NCBI RefSeq assembly: GCF_017874615.1 | Contig: NZ_JAGIKV010000013.1 | Coordinates: 124,001 to 188,000, forward strand | DNA length: 64,000 nucleotides | Direction: 5' to 3' | Source: Paenibacillus xylanexedens | Lineage (GTDB): Bacteria > Bacillota > Bacilli > Paenibacillales > Paenibacillaceae | In this document: piece after piece, positions 17,553 through 25,444 of the stretch | Layout of the letters: each line of letters opens with the position of its first letter | Numbering within the stretch: position 1 is the first letter of the stretch | The notes under the pieces: generated by a model | Seen by the model: only the letters and a program-made list of their open reading frames with translations | Databases searched by the model: none | Told to the model about the DNA's origin: nothing | Program-made: the position numbers and the translations under genes

Positions 17553-17900
17553 ATGGTATCATTTCTAATCACGTTACAACGATTGCTCAAAGGCATTTTC
17601 CATGCGTTCAAAGACCCCAAGTTTCTGGCTCTGTTCGCGTTAACGGCAGCAACGTTGCTGTCAGGCACTTTATTTTACACTCGTGTTGAAGGTCTGCACT
17701 GGATCGATGCGTTATACTTCTGTGCGGTTACCCTGACTACGGTGGGACATCCTGAATTTGTGCCAACCACCGGATTCAGCAAAGCCTTTACCGTGATCTA
17801 CATGTTTGCAGGCATTGGTCTCACCTTTGCCATGATTGCCCGAATTACAGCAGGTATTCTATTCCCTCGCAAATTAAAGACAGAAGAGGACCCGGAGTAA
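17553..17900 (+). CDS. Two-TM potassium-channel-like protein with non-canonical filter
   Basis: 115 residues: an amphipathic start, a first helix (FLALFALTAATLLSGTLFYTRV), a pore helix (WIDALYFCAVTLTTVG), and a second helix (FSKAFTVIYMFAGIGLTFAMIARI). This is the ion_trans_2/KcsA plan. The filter reads TTVGHPEF where classic channels have TVGYG or TVGFG, so the second filter glycine is gone and His-Pro follows. TTVG is intact, so a channel role is likely but its ion choice is open. No RCK domain. It converges with the next gene. Confidence 0.8.
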   Translation: MVSFLITLQRLLKGIFHAFKDPKFLALFALTAATLLSGTLFYTRVEGLHWIDALYFCAVTLTTVGHPEFVPTTGFSKAFTVIYMFAGIGLTFAMIARITAGILFPRKLKTEEDPE

Positions 17901-17910
17901 TCTCCGGGTC
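17889..17910. terminator. Hairpin shared by two convergent stop regions
   Basis: GACCCGGAG and CTCCGGGTC form a perfect 9-bp stem with a four-base loop holding the stop codon of the channel gene. T-runs are poor on both sides, so termination is uncertain. Confidence 0.4.
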
Positions 17911-18121
17911 ATTCGTATAAGGCTTCCCGCAGTTTGGTAGACATACGTGATTCTTTGGAAGAAGACTTCAAGATCGTTCTACGCAAGGTAAGGTTACTTG
18001 CCTGCAGTCTCTCCGCTTCTGCGAACAGTACTGCAAATAATGCCTGCGCCGCTTCATCTAGAGATCCCTGTTCTTTCAGGCTTTCATATCGCTCTTGAAG
18101 TGATGTTAATGCTTCACTCAT
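17909..18121 (-). CDS. Small helical protein of unknown function
   Basis: 70 residues from the ATG at 18119-18121, which has AGAGGTG about seven bases upstream. Acidic, rich in Glu, Leu and Ser, mostly helix-forming (EALTSLQERYESLKEQG, AQALFAVLFAEAERLQ) and without Cys or membrane segments. It could be a short coiled coil. I do not recognise the family. It lies between the channel gene and divergent tdk. Confidence 0.6.
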   Translation of the reverse strand: MSEALTSLQERYESLKEQGSLDEAAQALFAVLFAEAERLQASNLTLRRTILKSSSKESRMSTKLREALYE

Positions 18122-18297
18122 ACTAAACACCTCTTTTCACAACTCCTGTTAACTAGCTGCCGTAACCAATACCTTAACAATCCATATAGTAACACAAAGC
18201 TGCGCAGATTAGTTCTGGCTCTTTCCAAAGATTTTGTGGTACTCTGTAAAGGTCGCTTTTTTTGTTGAATCCCGTATGTGAGAGGAGTAGCAGCACC

Positions 18298-18897
18298 GTG
18301 CAAACAGGACGTATTACCGTAATTACTGGACCCATGTTCAGTGAAAAATCCGGTGAACTCATTCGCCGTTGTCAGAAATTAATACAATTTGGCCGTAAAA
18401 AGGTTGTGGCCTACAAACCAGCCGAGGATAATCGGTTTGCCCAGGACGAGATCGTAAGCCGAATTGGTTATCGACTCCCTGCCCATTCCATTCCCCGGCA
18501 ATTAACCCCGGAATCCGTAGAAATGATCTTGAACCAAACCATAGATGCTGATGTTGTTGCATTTGATGAAGTACAATTTTTCAGCAGTGCCATTATGGAA
18601 CTTGTCTCGGAGTTAGCGTATTGCGGCAAACATGTCATTGTGGACGGACTTAATATGGATTACCGTGGTAAGGAATTCGGATATGTCGGTGGTTTGCTTG
18701 CCATGGCAGACGACATTGAGAAACTCTCGGCTTTCTGTGCGGTATGTGGCAGCCCGGATGCAGCCTTTACGCAACGTATCGTCAATGGGGAGCCTGTTAC
18801 CTTGGGTCCGGTTGTCATGATTGGCGATTCAGAAGCTTACGAGCCACGCTGTCGTTGCTGCTTCATTCCTCCTCACAAAGTTGAATGCTCATCATAA
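18298..18897 (+). CDS. tdk: Thymidine kinase with altered P-loop
   Basis: Type II thymidine kinase of 199 residues (thymidine plus ATP to dTMP). The catalytic FDEVQFF, the substrate lasso region GLNMDYRGKEFG and the zinc motif pairs (CAVCGSPDAAF, CRCC) are present. The P-loop reads GPMFSEKSGEL where the family has GPMFSGKSEEL: the Gly before the Lys is Glu, and a Glu two residues after is Gly. The start is a GTG at 18298-18300 with AGAGGAG ten bases upstream; a TTG twelve codons earlier lacks a site. A terminator follows. Confidence 0.93.
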   Translation: MQTGRITVITGPMFSEKSGELIRRCQKLIQFGRKKVVAYKPAEDNRFAQDEIVSRIGYRLPAHSIPRQLTPESVEMILNQTIDADVVAFDEVQFFSSAIMELVSELAYCGKHVIVDGLNMDYRGKEFGYVGGLLAMADDIEKLSAFCAVCGSPDAAFTQRIVNGEPVTLGPVVMIGDSEAYEPRCRCCFIPPHKVECSS

Positions 18898-18924
18898 TTC
18901 CTAAAAGATCTTAGATATCTTCCA

Positions 18925-18948
18925 AAAAGGCCCCTTGGGGCTTTTTTT
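18925..18948 (+). terminator. Terminator of tdk
   Basis: AAGGCCCC TT GGGGCTTT hairpin followed by a run of T; 28 bases after the stop. Confidence 0.85.
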
Positions 18949-18973
18949 GTTGTTATAGAGCAAACATTCGCAC

Positions 18974-19001
18974 AAAAAAGCACCGCTTCGCAGCGATGCT
19001 T
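18974..19001 (-). terminator. Terminator of the 19018-19494 gene
   Basis: Minus strand: AAGCATCGCT and AGCGGTGCTT with a short loop, followed by six T; 16 bases downstream of the stop. Confidence 0.8.
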
Positions 19002-19017
19002 CCAGAGTCACTTCCCG

Positions 19018-19494
19018 CTAGTCCCGGGAAACAAAATATTTGTTGGTCATGTAGTAAGCGTCACCACGCGACGTTTCCACCATTCCTTTTTTGGCATCCA
19101 AAAATACAATCTCTTTACACTTTGTACAGTACCATTTTGTGCGCTTGTATGGAGATTCCGTCACATAAGCCGTGCCACATTTACAATCAATCTTCATTAA
19201 TAACTCGGTTGATTTATAAGCACTGGACAAGCGTTCCAGGTTATCCTGCTGCTGTGTGGGCATAATGGTCTGCTGATAATCCGATAAATGATTTTGAACC
19301 TTAAAGTCTGCTACCAATCCTGCATTCAATCCAAAAAACTCCTTGCCGATTTCGGTCACGAAGCGCTTCTCATTTCTGTAGCAATCCAGCCACTCAATAA
19401 TCTGCTTATTAGACAGTGGAACCGTACCCTTGATACCGCTGTTTAAGGTGTAGGTCATGATGTATAAAGTATCGTCTTGTCTACCTGAGTACAT
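19018..19494 (-). CDS. Conserved-looking hypothetical protein with a zinc-ribbon-like C-terminal part
   Basis: 158 residues; AAGGAGG lies before the ATG at 19492-19494. The first half is helical and polar. The second half has Cys in IDCKCGTAYVTES and WYCTKCKEIVFLD, a CxC...CxxC set that could bind zinc. No signal peptide or membrane segment. A terminator sits directly downstream and the next gene upstream (19584-19799) also carries Cys pairs. The family is not recognised. Confidence 0.7.
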   Translation of the reverse strand: MYSGRQDDTLYIMTYTLNSGIKGTVPLSNKQIIEWLDCYRNEKRFVTEIGKEFFGLNAGLVADFKVQNHLSDYQQTIMPTQQQDNLERLSSAYKSTELLMKIDCKCGTAYVTESPYKRTKWYCTKCKEIVFLDAKKGMVETSRGDAYYMTNKYFVSRD

Positions 19495-19583
19495 TAGAAT
19501 CCTCCTTCGAATACATTTGCTAATGTACTACAAAAACGCGCATAAATCAAAAAATTCTTATTTCCTGAGCGCATCTCTTCTTA

Positions 19584-19799
19584 TTAAATGGGAAACATTC
19601 CACGTTCATCCGCCAAAGACTTACAAGAACTGCATACACCTGAAACATTTCCCTGTGGCGCCGCATAATGTACGACCGATTTAACGTTTTTCTTGCATAT
19701 GGAACAGTAGTGCCTCCTTTCCTTTTTTGGGATATAGTCCGATAGCTTAACCACGTTTTTGTTCGGTCGGAATCGTTGTAAGAAACCCGGCCATTTCAT
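19584..19799 (-). CDS. Small hypothetical protein with two CxxC motifs
   Basis: 71 residues, basic. CSICKKNVKSVVHY and VCSSCKSLADERG give a CxxC...CxxC pattern suited to one zinc site. The ribosome binding site is weak. It shares direction with the following gene, 89 bases away, and could be co-transcribed with it. Function unknown; a short ORF, so coding is probable rather than sure. Confidence 0.5.
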   Translation of the reverse strand: MKWPGFLQRFRPNKNVVKLSDYIPKKERRHYCSICKKNVKSVVHYAAPQGNVSGVCSSCKSLADERGMFPI

Positions 19800-19962
19800 C
19801 TCGCTTCACTCTTTCTTGTTCGTCTACTTCGTAGTCATTTTTGTACTCTGGGCTAAAAATCATCTCGACTTTTTTTATGTATACGATTCCAAGTTGTGCG
19901 TGCCTATCTCATAATCTATTCGACGTTTTGAGCGTTTTTCCTGTTTTTAATCTCTACACATA

Positions 19963-20022
19963 CAAAAAAAACCGACAGAACCTGCTCTCCTTATTTTCGG
20001 AAGAACAGTATTTTAGTCGGTT
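19963..20022 (-). terminator. Long-hairpin terminator of the YiiX-like gene
   Basis: Minus strand: AACCGAC and GTCGGTT close a 53-base structure with an inner CTGTTCTTCC / GGAGAGCAG stem, followed by eight T. The inner loop TTCTTCCGAAAATA recurs in the terminator at 41751-41833. Confidence 0.8.
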
Positions 20023-20028
20023 CCAGCC

Positions 20029-20679
20029 TTATTTATAAAAAGTTCCCAGAACGTCCAGCTCTGATGAGCGCTCAATTCGAAATGGATAGATATAACCCTG
20101 ATTCATTCGGGTAAATTTGCGGCTCCACAGATCCAGTCCCGATGTGAACTGATAGGCCTGATATATAAACTTAGAGCAATAATTGCGCTCAATACTGCGC
20201 AGATTGGTCTGCAAACGGTAGAATTTCACCTGCTTGTAATGGTCATGTACCCACCCGGCTGCTTTCATTCCTGCCTCATTCAATCTGGAACGGAATACAA
20301 TGAAGCGATCTCCTTCATAAAACCGCGTGAGATACCACTCTAATGAATCAGCAAATACAGGCCCATAAGGGTGCACATGATACACCTTGCCGTCGAGACC
20401 AATAATGCCCATATGCCCGGCGTAATACGTCGATTCCGAGCTTGGCGTGTACACAATATCCCCTGGCTCTAGCTTCATTTCGCCCAACGCGTTAATAGGT
20501 AAGTCCTGACGCAACCGTTTGGCTGCTAAACGTTCACGCCGCCCTTCAACCAACAAGCGATGAAGTGCGCCAGCCAGTGCGAGATACAATTCAGACCATT
20601 TGATCTTTTTCATATCAGATCGTTTGAACCACCGCTGGATGAAGGTGAAACCTCGTTGTGGCTGTGATCCCTTTTTCAT
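20029..20679 (-). CDS. YiiX/YebB-like (C92, permuted papain-fold) peptidase or amidase
   Basis: 216 residues. The central motif LEPGDIVYTPSSESTYYAGHMGIIG holds the catalytic His, and RNYCSKFIYQAYQ holds the Cys; His before Cys is the circularly permuted order of the YaeF/YiiX group of the NlpC/P60 superfamily. A basic N-terminus and no signal peptide suggest a cytoplasmic or membrane-edge site. The ATG at 20677-20679 has GGAG eight bases upstream; a GTG three codons earlier is less likely. Substrate unknown. Confidence 0.8.
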   Translation of the reverse strand: MKKGSQPQRGFTFIQRWFKRSDMKKIKWSELYLALAGALHRLLVEGRRERLAAKRLRQDLPINALGEMKLEPGDIVYTPSSESTYYAGHMGIIGLDGKVYHVHPYGPVFADSLEWYLTRFYEGDRFIVFRSRLNEAGMKAAGWVHDHYKQVKFYRLQTNLRSIERNYCSKFIYQAYQFTSGLDLWSRKFTRMNQGYIYPFRIERSSELDVLGTFYK

Positions 20680-20712
20680 ACGCTGCACTCCACTCTGACC
20701 TAGTTATTGTAT

Positions 20713-20907
20713 CTATATAAGTTGAATTAAAGTTTATTTACACTGACACTACGATGACAGAACAATCTTCCAATCGCTGTTATCCCCAGATTTTTTCGAT
20801 TCCCTTTTTCTTAAGGGAAAATCCGGTGATAAAGGCGACCGCTTCGCTTTTTCAGATTTTTTCTGTCCTCTCCGTTATCGTGTAAATGATTATTTCAACT
20901 TATATAG
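20713..20907. repeat. Palindromic intergenic repeat, family R1 copy a
   Basis: This fills most of the 394-base gap between the YiiX-like gene and the reductase gene; no ORF was found there. Outer arms CTATATAAGTTGAA and TTCAACTTATATAG are perfect inverted repeats, followed inward by ATTTACAC / GTGTAAAT. The middle has AATCGCTGTT and AAAGGCGACCGCTTCGCTT-TTCAGA, both shared with the element at 54336-54599. The element looks mobile or structural, not coding. Confidence 0.75.
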
Positions 20908-21013
20908 TGTCATTCTACAGTTTCTCAGCCTTATTATAGACATTTGGTGGTTCATGTTCAATTCTAAGCGTGTTCTATCTTGTGCCATTATGCCTTCTTA
21001 TTACCCATTTTAT

Positions 21014-21052
21014 GCAAAAAAGATGACTTCGGAATGAACCCGAAGTCATCTT
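21014..21052 (-). terminator. Terminator of the ferredoxin-NADP reductase gene
   Basis: Minus strand: AAGATGACTTCGG and CCGAAGTCATCTT make a perfect 13-bp stem, followed by six T; 22 bases after the stop. Confidence 0.9.
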
Positions 21053-21073
21053 AATATAACCGATCGAAGACTT

Positions 21074-22111
21074 TTATTCTTCTACAACACCTAGAGCTTT
21101 ATTTTTCTCCTTAAAGCGGCTGTTATGGGAAGAAACATAAGCCACTTTTTCCGCTTCAGGGTCCATGTAAAGCTTCGCACTGTTTACCGCTAGCGCTGCA
21201 TCTGTGAAAGTACCCGCAATCAGGTACAGTTTGCTACCATAATCTACAAAATCGCCTGCGCCAAACACGCCGGGAATATTGGTTTGCAATCTCTCTGTTG
21301 TAGTGACATGCCATTCGCCAAGATCAAGTCCCCAATCCCGGATTGGACCAAAGTCACTCTTCATGCCGTGGTTTACAATGACAGCATCGACTTCAAGCAG
21401 TTCAGTTTCACCTGTATCCACGTGTGAGATGGTCACCTGTTCAATCACATCACCACTCATACTATGCAGTGTCTCTACCGCATATGGTGTACGGACATCT
21501 ACAGATGATTCTCTCATACGTAGTACATTACGCTCCAACCCGCCAAACCGGTCACGACGATGCACAACCGTAACTTGCTCTGCCAGTGCTTCCAGTTCAT
21601 TCGCCCAGTCCACAGCAGAGTCGCCTCCACCCGAGATCAACACACGTTTACCACGGAATGGTTCTAGTTCCTGCACAGTATAGTGCAAATTGCTAACCTC
21701 ATAGCGGTCTGCACCTTCAAGCTCCAGCTTGGCCATTTTATATATACCATATCCGATTGCCATAATGACGGTACGTGTCCAGTGTTGCTCACCTGTTGCA
21801 GAAGTTAACAGAATTGTGCCATCAGGTTGACGCTCGAATCCTTCGATCTGTTGTTCAAATACGAGGGTTGGCTCAAAAGTTCTGGCCTGTTCTTCCAATT
21901 GTTTAATCAGATCTTCACACAGAATTGGCGTCACACCCCCGACATCCCAGATCATTTTCTCCGGATAAAAGAGCATGCGACCTCCCAATCTGTCACGTGC
22001 CTCAATCAACTTGGTCTTCATATCTCGCATGCCGCTATAAAAGGCAGAGTACATGCCCGCAGGGCCACCGCCGATAATGGTTACATCATAAAGTTCCAAC
22101 TGCTGATTCAT
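21074..22111 (-). CDS. Ferredoxin/flavodoxin--NADP+ reductase-like flavoprotein (YumC/YcgT type)
   Basis: 345 residues of the thioredoxin-reductase-like FNR class. The FAD motif is [22 protein letters not shown], the NADP motif [20 protein letters not shown], then VVHRRDRF and the C-terminal FAD segment [33 protein letters not shown]. The CxxC of thioredoxin reductase is absent, which fits FNR. GGAGG precedes the ATG and a Fur box lies 45-65 bases upstream. With two siderophore-binding genes next to it, a role in reducing ferric siderophores or supplying ferredoxin under iron starvation is likely but inferred. Confidence 0.92.
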   Translation of the reverse strand: MNQQLELYDVTIIGGGPAGMYSAFYSGMRDMKTKLIEARDRLGGRMLFYPEKMIWDVGGVTPILCEDLIKQLEEQARTFEPTLVFEQQIEGFERQPDGTILLTSATGEQHWTRTVIMAIGYGIYKMAKLELEGADRYEVSNLHYTVQELEPFRGKRVLISGGGDSAVDWANELEALAEQVTVVHRRDRFGGLERNVLRMRESSVDVRTPYAVETLHSMSGDVIEQVTISHVDTGETELLEVDAVIVNHGMKSDFGPIRDWGLDLGEWHVTTTERLQTNIPGVFGAGDFVDYGSKLYLIAGTFTDAALAVNSAKLYMDPEAEKVAYVSSHNSRFKEKNKALGVVEE

Positions 22112-22155
22112 ATTAAAAATACCTCCGTTAATTCGATCCAGAACATCGAGTATTT

Positions 22156-22176
22156 GATATCGATTCTCATTATCAC
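22156..22176 (-). promoter_or_regulatory. Fur box upstream of the FNR gene
   Basis: A 21-base palindromic site, TGATA-N11-TATCA form with an ATTCTCATTATCA half that is close to the 7-1-7 consensus TGATAATNATTATCA. It lies in the leader of the reductase gene. Confidence 0.75.
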
Positions 22177-22270
22177 TTAAATCCTAGTGTAATGGTAATC
22201 TTATCAAAATACAATGGCTAAAAAACAAACATTTCTTGTACAAAAATTCTACGAACACATCTTCTCTTTA

Positions 22271-23290
22271 CTATTGCGCTCTTGGAGCCGCCAACAGCTT
22301 TTCAACGACAAAATCAAGTTGTTTATTAATTGAATAGATATCCGAATAATAGAAGAAATCGAAATCAATCTCAATTAGACGACCTTCTTTGATCGCTGGG
22401 ATACTGCTCCATATTGGATTATCCGTCAAGTTATCTGCCCCTTCATACACAGAGCGAAACACGTAGTCCCCGATATATTCAGGCAGTACTTCCATGGATA
22501 AATTAGAGCCTCCCGCTTCCGAAACTACATCAATTTTTTTCTGTACGACTTCAGGTGCTTTCATTCCCAAGTATTCATATACCGCCTGAGATCCACGGCC
22601 AAATTGTTTGCTCTCTACAATAACCATACCTTTCAAACCACCCTCCACAATGGAGATTGTTTTGTCCAGTATGCCTGCATCTGCAAGAGTTTTTTTACTC
22701 TCTTCGACTTTGTTGTTGAGATTGGTGATTAACGTCTCGGCTTCCTGTTCTTTGCCAAAGATACTTGCTATATCATGAAGTCTCTCTTCGGTAGTCAATT
22801 TCTCATACGGAATATATACCGTAGGTGCAATATCTTTTAATAACGTATACGTCTCTTCTGAAGGAACAATGATCAGATCCGGATCAAGATCAATGACAGC
22901 TTCAGGATTCGGTTCAAACCAGGTACCCAATGCGTTTACACCCTCTAGCTCACTCTTGTATGCAGCCCCGTCATATACATCTGAGGTAGCGATTGGCTTA
23001 ACTCCAAGTGCAACGACATCCCCCTGGAGATACAATACAACAACCCGTTTTGGATTCGCTGGAACAACTACGTCACCCTTAACCGTTGAGACCGTGCGTG
23101 TTTCATTGTCTTTGTTCGTCTGGCTTCCTGTGTCTGATGATACTGCCGTACTGCTGTTATTGGAACTGGCACCCGTTCCTTCGCCAGCTGCTGGTGTTGT
23201 TGCTGTACCTGAAGAGCAGGCTGCGAGCAGCATCGTTATGCTCAATAATGCAACCATAATCATACTAGAACTTGTTTTTTTTCTTTTCAT
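22271..23290 (-). CDS. Internal ORF of composite A: iron-siderophore ABC transporter substrate-binding lipoprotein
   Basis: Alternative product of 339 residues from the ATG at 23288-23290. It has its own GGAGGG nine bases upstream and a Fur box at 23316-23336. The N-terminus is a classic lipoprotein signal: MKRKKTSSS, a hydrophobic run, and LLAAC with Cys25. A Ser/Thr/Gly-rich spacer precedes the helical-backbone binding domain (GVKPIATSDVYDG, ALGTWFEPNPEAVIDLDPDLIIVP). No permease or ATPase gene is nearby, so it must share a transporter encoded elsewhere. Confidence 0.85.
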   Translation of the reverse strand: MKRKKTSSSMIMVALLSITMLLAACSSGTATTPAAGEGTGASSNNSSTAVSSDTGSQTNKDNETRTVSTVKGDVVVPANPKRVVVLYLQGDVVALGVKPIATSDVYDGAAYKSELEGVNALGTWFEPNPEAVIDLDPDLIIVPSEETYTLLKDIAPTVYIPYEKLTTEERLHDIASIFGKEQEAETLITNLNNKVEESKKTLADAGILDKTISIVEGGLKGMVIVESKQFGRGSQAVYEYLGMKAPEVVQKKIDVVSEAGGSNLSMEVLPEYIGDYVFRSVYEGADNLTDNPIWSSIPAIKEGRLIEIDFDFFYYSDIYSINKQLDFVVEKLLAAPRAQ

Positions 23291-24244
23291 TGGTGTAGAC
23301 CCTCCGTCTATATATTGATAATGATTCTCATAATCAATATATCCCGACTTCCATCTTCGGCCAATGGACGATTCAGAGATTACCAATGGACGATCCTCTG
23401 CTCTCGCTTCTTCTCTTATCTTTCGTTGATACTGAATCGGAGAGATCCCCACATGTTTTTTGAAGATACGACTAAAATAATACACATCCGAATATCCTAC
23501 TTCTGCTGCAATTTCACTCAGCGTTGCATCAGATCGCAAAAGCAGATTGCGAGCCTTAGCGATTCGAGTCTGAATTAAATAATCAATGGGACTGTGACCC
23601 GTCTGTCGTTTGAATTGCATGGATAAATGTCGGGAGCTGTAGTTGAACTGTTCAGCCAGGAAATCAAGTGTGACCTGTTCCCTATAATGCTTCTGTATAT
23701 AACGAAGTGTTTGTTTCACCGGGTCAGCAAGCTCTGTTTTGATCTCCTGCTCTGCCAATTGAACCATCATTTCATGAATGAACTGGTAAAACAAACTTTT
23801 TGTATGAAGCAGATCCAGACTGCCAGATTGTATCCACGCATCCTCAAGCTCATCAAGGTAACGTAACAGCCCCAGCGGACTACTCGGTGCAAATCCATAT
23901 TGCAAAGAGAACGGTGCAACTTCCGGCTGTGCCAATAACCACTTTTTACGATAACTAGGGAAGGCAAGGAATGCTCTGTAATAGAGCAAAATATATTCGA
24001 AATCTTCGTTGGTTTGGATATCCAGTGAAGATCCTTTGGCCCCATGAAGCATGTAGAACCGCTCTGCCTTGTATGTTTGTCCATCCAATTGAAGCACAGC
24101 CGATCCTCGAATCGTATATATAAAACCATTTGCCGGAAGTGTATAGGCATCCAGTTGTGCTCCTGCCTCCATAACGATTCGGCGTATATCCAGAACCTTA
24201 ACAGCGGCATGATTCCAGCATTTCATCTGTTCGTCTAATTGCAT
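22271..24244 (-). CDS. Composite ORF A: AraC-family regulator read in frame into a siderophore-binding lipoprotein
   Basis: 657 residues without a stop. Residues 1-150 form a cupin-like sensor domain; 185-285 are two AraC helix-turn-helix motifs (LDFLAEQFNYSSRHLSMQFK, LSEIAAEVGYSDVYYFSRIF). A linker to 318 includes YENHYQY, which is a Fur box read as codons. Met319 then opens a full lipoprotein (signal helix, LLAAC with Cys343) and a FecB/FhuD-like domain (TVKGDVVVPANPKRVVVL to the end). GGAGAG precedes the first ATG. B. subtilis Btr joins the same two domains without a signal peptide. The products may be one long protein, a separate lipoprotein, or both. Confidence 0.85.
   Translation of the reverse strand: MQLDEQMKCWNHAAVKVLDIRRIVMEAGAQLDAYTLPANGFIYTIRGSAVLQLDGQTYKAERFYMLHGAKGSSLDIQTNEDFEYILLYYRAFLAFPSYRKKWLLAQPEVAPFSLQYGFAPSSPLGLLRYLDELEDAWIQSGSLDLLHTKSLFYQFIHEMMVQLAEQEIKTELADPVKQTLRYIQKHYREQVTLDFLAEQFNYSSRHLSMQFKRQTGHSPIDYLIQTRIAKARNLLLRSDATLSEIAAEVGYSDVYYFSRIFKKHVGISPIQYQRKIREEARAEDRPLVISESSIGRRWKSGYIDYENHYQYIDGGSTPMKRKKTSSSMIMVALLSITMLLAACSSGTATTPAAGEGTGASSNNSSTAVSSDTGSQTNKDNETRTVSTVKGDVVVPANPKRVVVLYLQGDVVALGVKPIATSDVYDGAAYKSELEGVNALGTWFEPNPEAVIDLDPDLIIVPSEETYTLLKDIAPTVYIPYEKLTTEERLHDIASIFGKEQEAETLITNLNNKVEESKKTLADAGILDKTISIVEGGLKGMVIVESKQFGRGSQAVYEYLGMKAPEVVQKKIDVVSEAGGSNLSMEVLPEYIGDYVFRSVYEGADNLTDNPIWSSIPAIKEGRLIEIDFDFFYYSDIYSINKQLDFVVEKLLAAPRAQ
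23316..23336 (-). promoter_or_regulatory. Fur box inside the coding sequence of composite ORF A
   Basis: A 21-base site whose plus strand reads TGATAATGATTCTCA then TAATCA, flanked by TATAT/ATATA so that the palindrome extends to about 31 bases. It lies 26 bases before the internal lipoprotein ATG, with GGAGGG between. In frame it encodes ENHYQY. Confidence 0.85.
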
Positions 24245-24367
24245 CGAATACTCTCCAATCCCAGCACACCCGTAACAAAGACTTTACAAGGTAAAGGTCA
24301 TCATTCTGCCGCAAATCCTTATAACATATGCGTAGCAGAGGTTCACTAATATTCCTTTTATTATAGA

Positions 24368-24388
24368 TGATAATAATTTTCATTATCA
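24368..24388 (-). promoter_or_regulatory. Fur box upstream of composite ORF A
   Basis: TGATAATAATTTTCATTATCA-type palindrome with perfect TGATAAT half and ATTATCA half, about 125 bases before the first ATG of ORF A. The gap 24389-24439 after ORF B shows no clear terminator. Confidence 0.75.
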
Positions 24389-24439
24389 ACTGAAATTTAG
24401 AGTGGAATTGGATTTCATCTCATTAAGCACAGGTTACAT

Positions 24440-25444
24440 TTATTTTTGTCCAGATATCTTCGTAAACCACGCGGCCAATTCCTCAGTCTGATCCAATGTT
24501 GCAATCGGGTCAAAGTACCATGAACGATCCCGGCTCCAAATAAACACTCGATCATTCTTAACCGCATCCAGTGAACTCCAGACCGGTTTCGATTTCAACT
24601 CTTCCAGGGTCAGATTATCTGCTGTTAGAATAATGTAGTCTCCGGCAAATTCAGGAATCGCTTCCGATGAAACTTCAACCAGTTGATCCTTCATTAAGAT
24701 CTCTTTTTTATCTGCAGGAGCATTCAAACCAAGCGCGCTATAGACTGCCTGACCTCCCCGACCAAAATTATCACCAAAGGCCAACGGTCCTTTATCATAA
24801 AACTGCATGACCGACACCTCGGCTGTTGGATCAATCGCCTCACCCACGCGCTTCTTGGCATCTGCAATTCTTGCGTCATAATCAGCTAACCATGCCTCGG
24901 ATTCTTTTTCTTTATTCAGCACTTCTCCAAAGTAGGCAATCTCTTCATGGGTGTTTTTCAATTCGCCATATGGAACAACCAGGGTAGGTGCAATTTTGCT
25001 AAAGGAATCAAATAAATCAGGATTACCTGTCACAATGAGATCCGGTTCAAGTTCCAACACCTTTTCTAGAGAGATGGTTTCATATTCACCAATATTCTGC
25101 ACGCCCTCAAGTGATTTGATAAAATAAGGATTTTTCAGGTTCATCTCGGGTGTACCCACAGGTTTGATCCCCAGGGCGATCAGACTTCCCAGATACAAGT
25201 CAACCACAATCCGTTTAGGTTCAGCAGGGATTGTAATGTCTCCCTTAACCGTTGAGACTGTGCGGGGTTCCGATGATTTGCTTTGATTCTCCGCTGTTAC
25301 TGTGTTCGTGGAACTTGATGTACTTTTGCTTCCAGAAGCATCCCCGCTCGAATTACTGGCAACACCTGTTGAGCAGGCACTTAGCAGTAACGTAAGACTT
25401 AATAAAATGCTAAGCAGCATTCCCGTTCTTGTCTGTCTGTTCAT
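24440..25444 (-). CDS. Internal ORF of composite B: iron-siderophore substrate-binding lipoprotein
   Basis: Alternative product of 334 residues from the ATG at 25442-25444, with GGAGGG nine bases upstream and a Fur box just before it. The signal is MNRQTRTG, a hydrophobic run, then LLLSAC with Cys24. A Ser-rich spacer is followed by the FecB/FhuD-like domain with TVSTVKGDITIPAEPKRIVV near its start, a segment shared with ORF A. As with A, no transporter permease is in the window. Confidence 0.85.
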   Translation of the reverse strand: MNRQTRTGMLLSILLSLTLLLSACSTGVASNSSGDASGSKSTSSSTNTVTAENQSKSSEPRTVSTVKGDITIPAEPKRIVVDLYLGSLIALGIKPVGTPEMNLKNPYFIKSLEGVQNIGEYETISLEKVLELEPDLIVTGNPDLFDSFSKIAPTLVVPYGELKNTHEEIAYFGEVLNKEKESEAWLADYDARIADAKKRVGEAIDPTAEVSVMQFYDKGPLAFGDNFGRGGQAVYSALGLNAPADKKEILMKDQLVEVSSEAIPEFAGDYIILTADNLTLEELKSKPVWSSLDAVKNDRVFIWSRDRSWYFDPIATLDQTEELAAWFTKISGQK

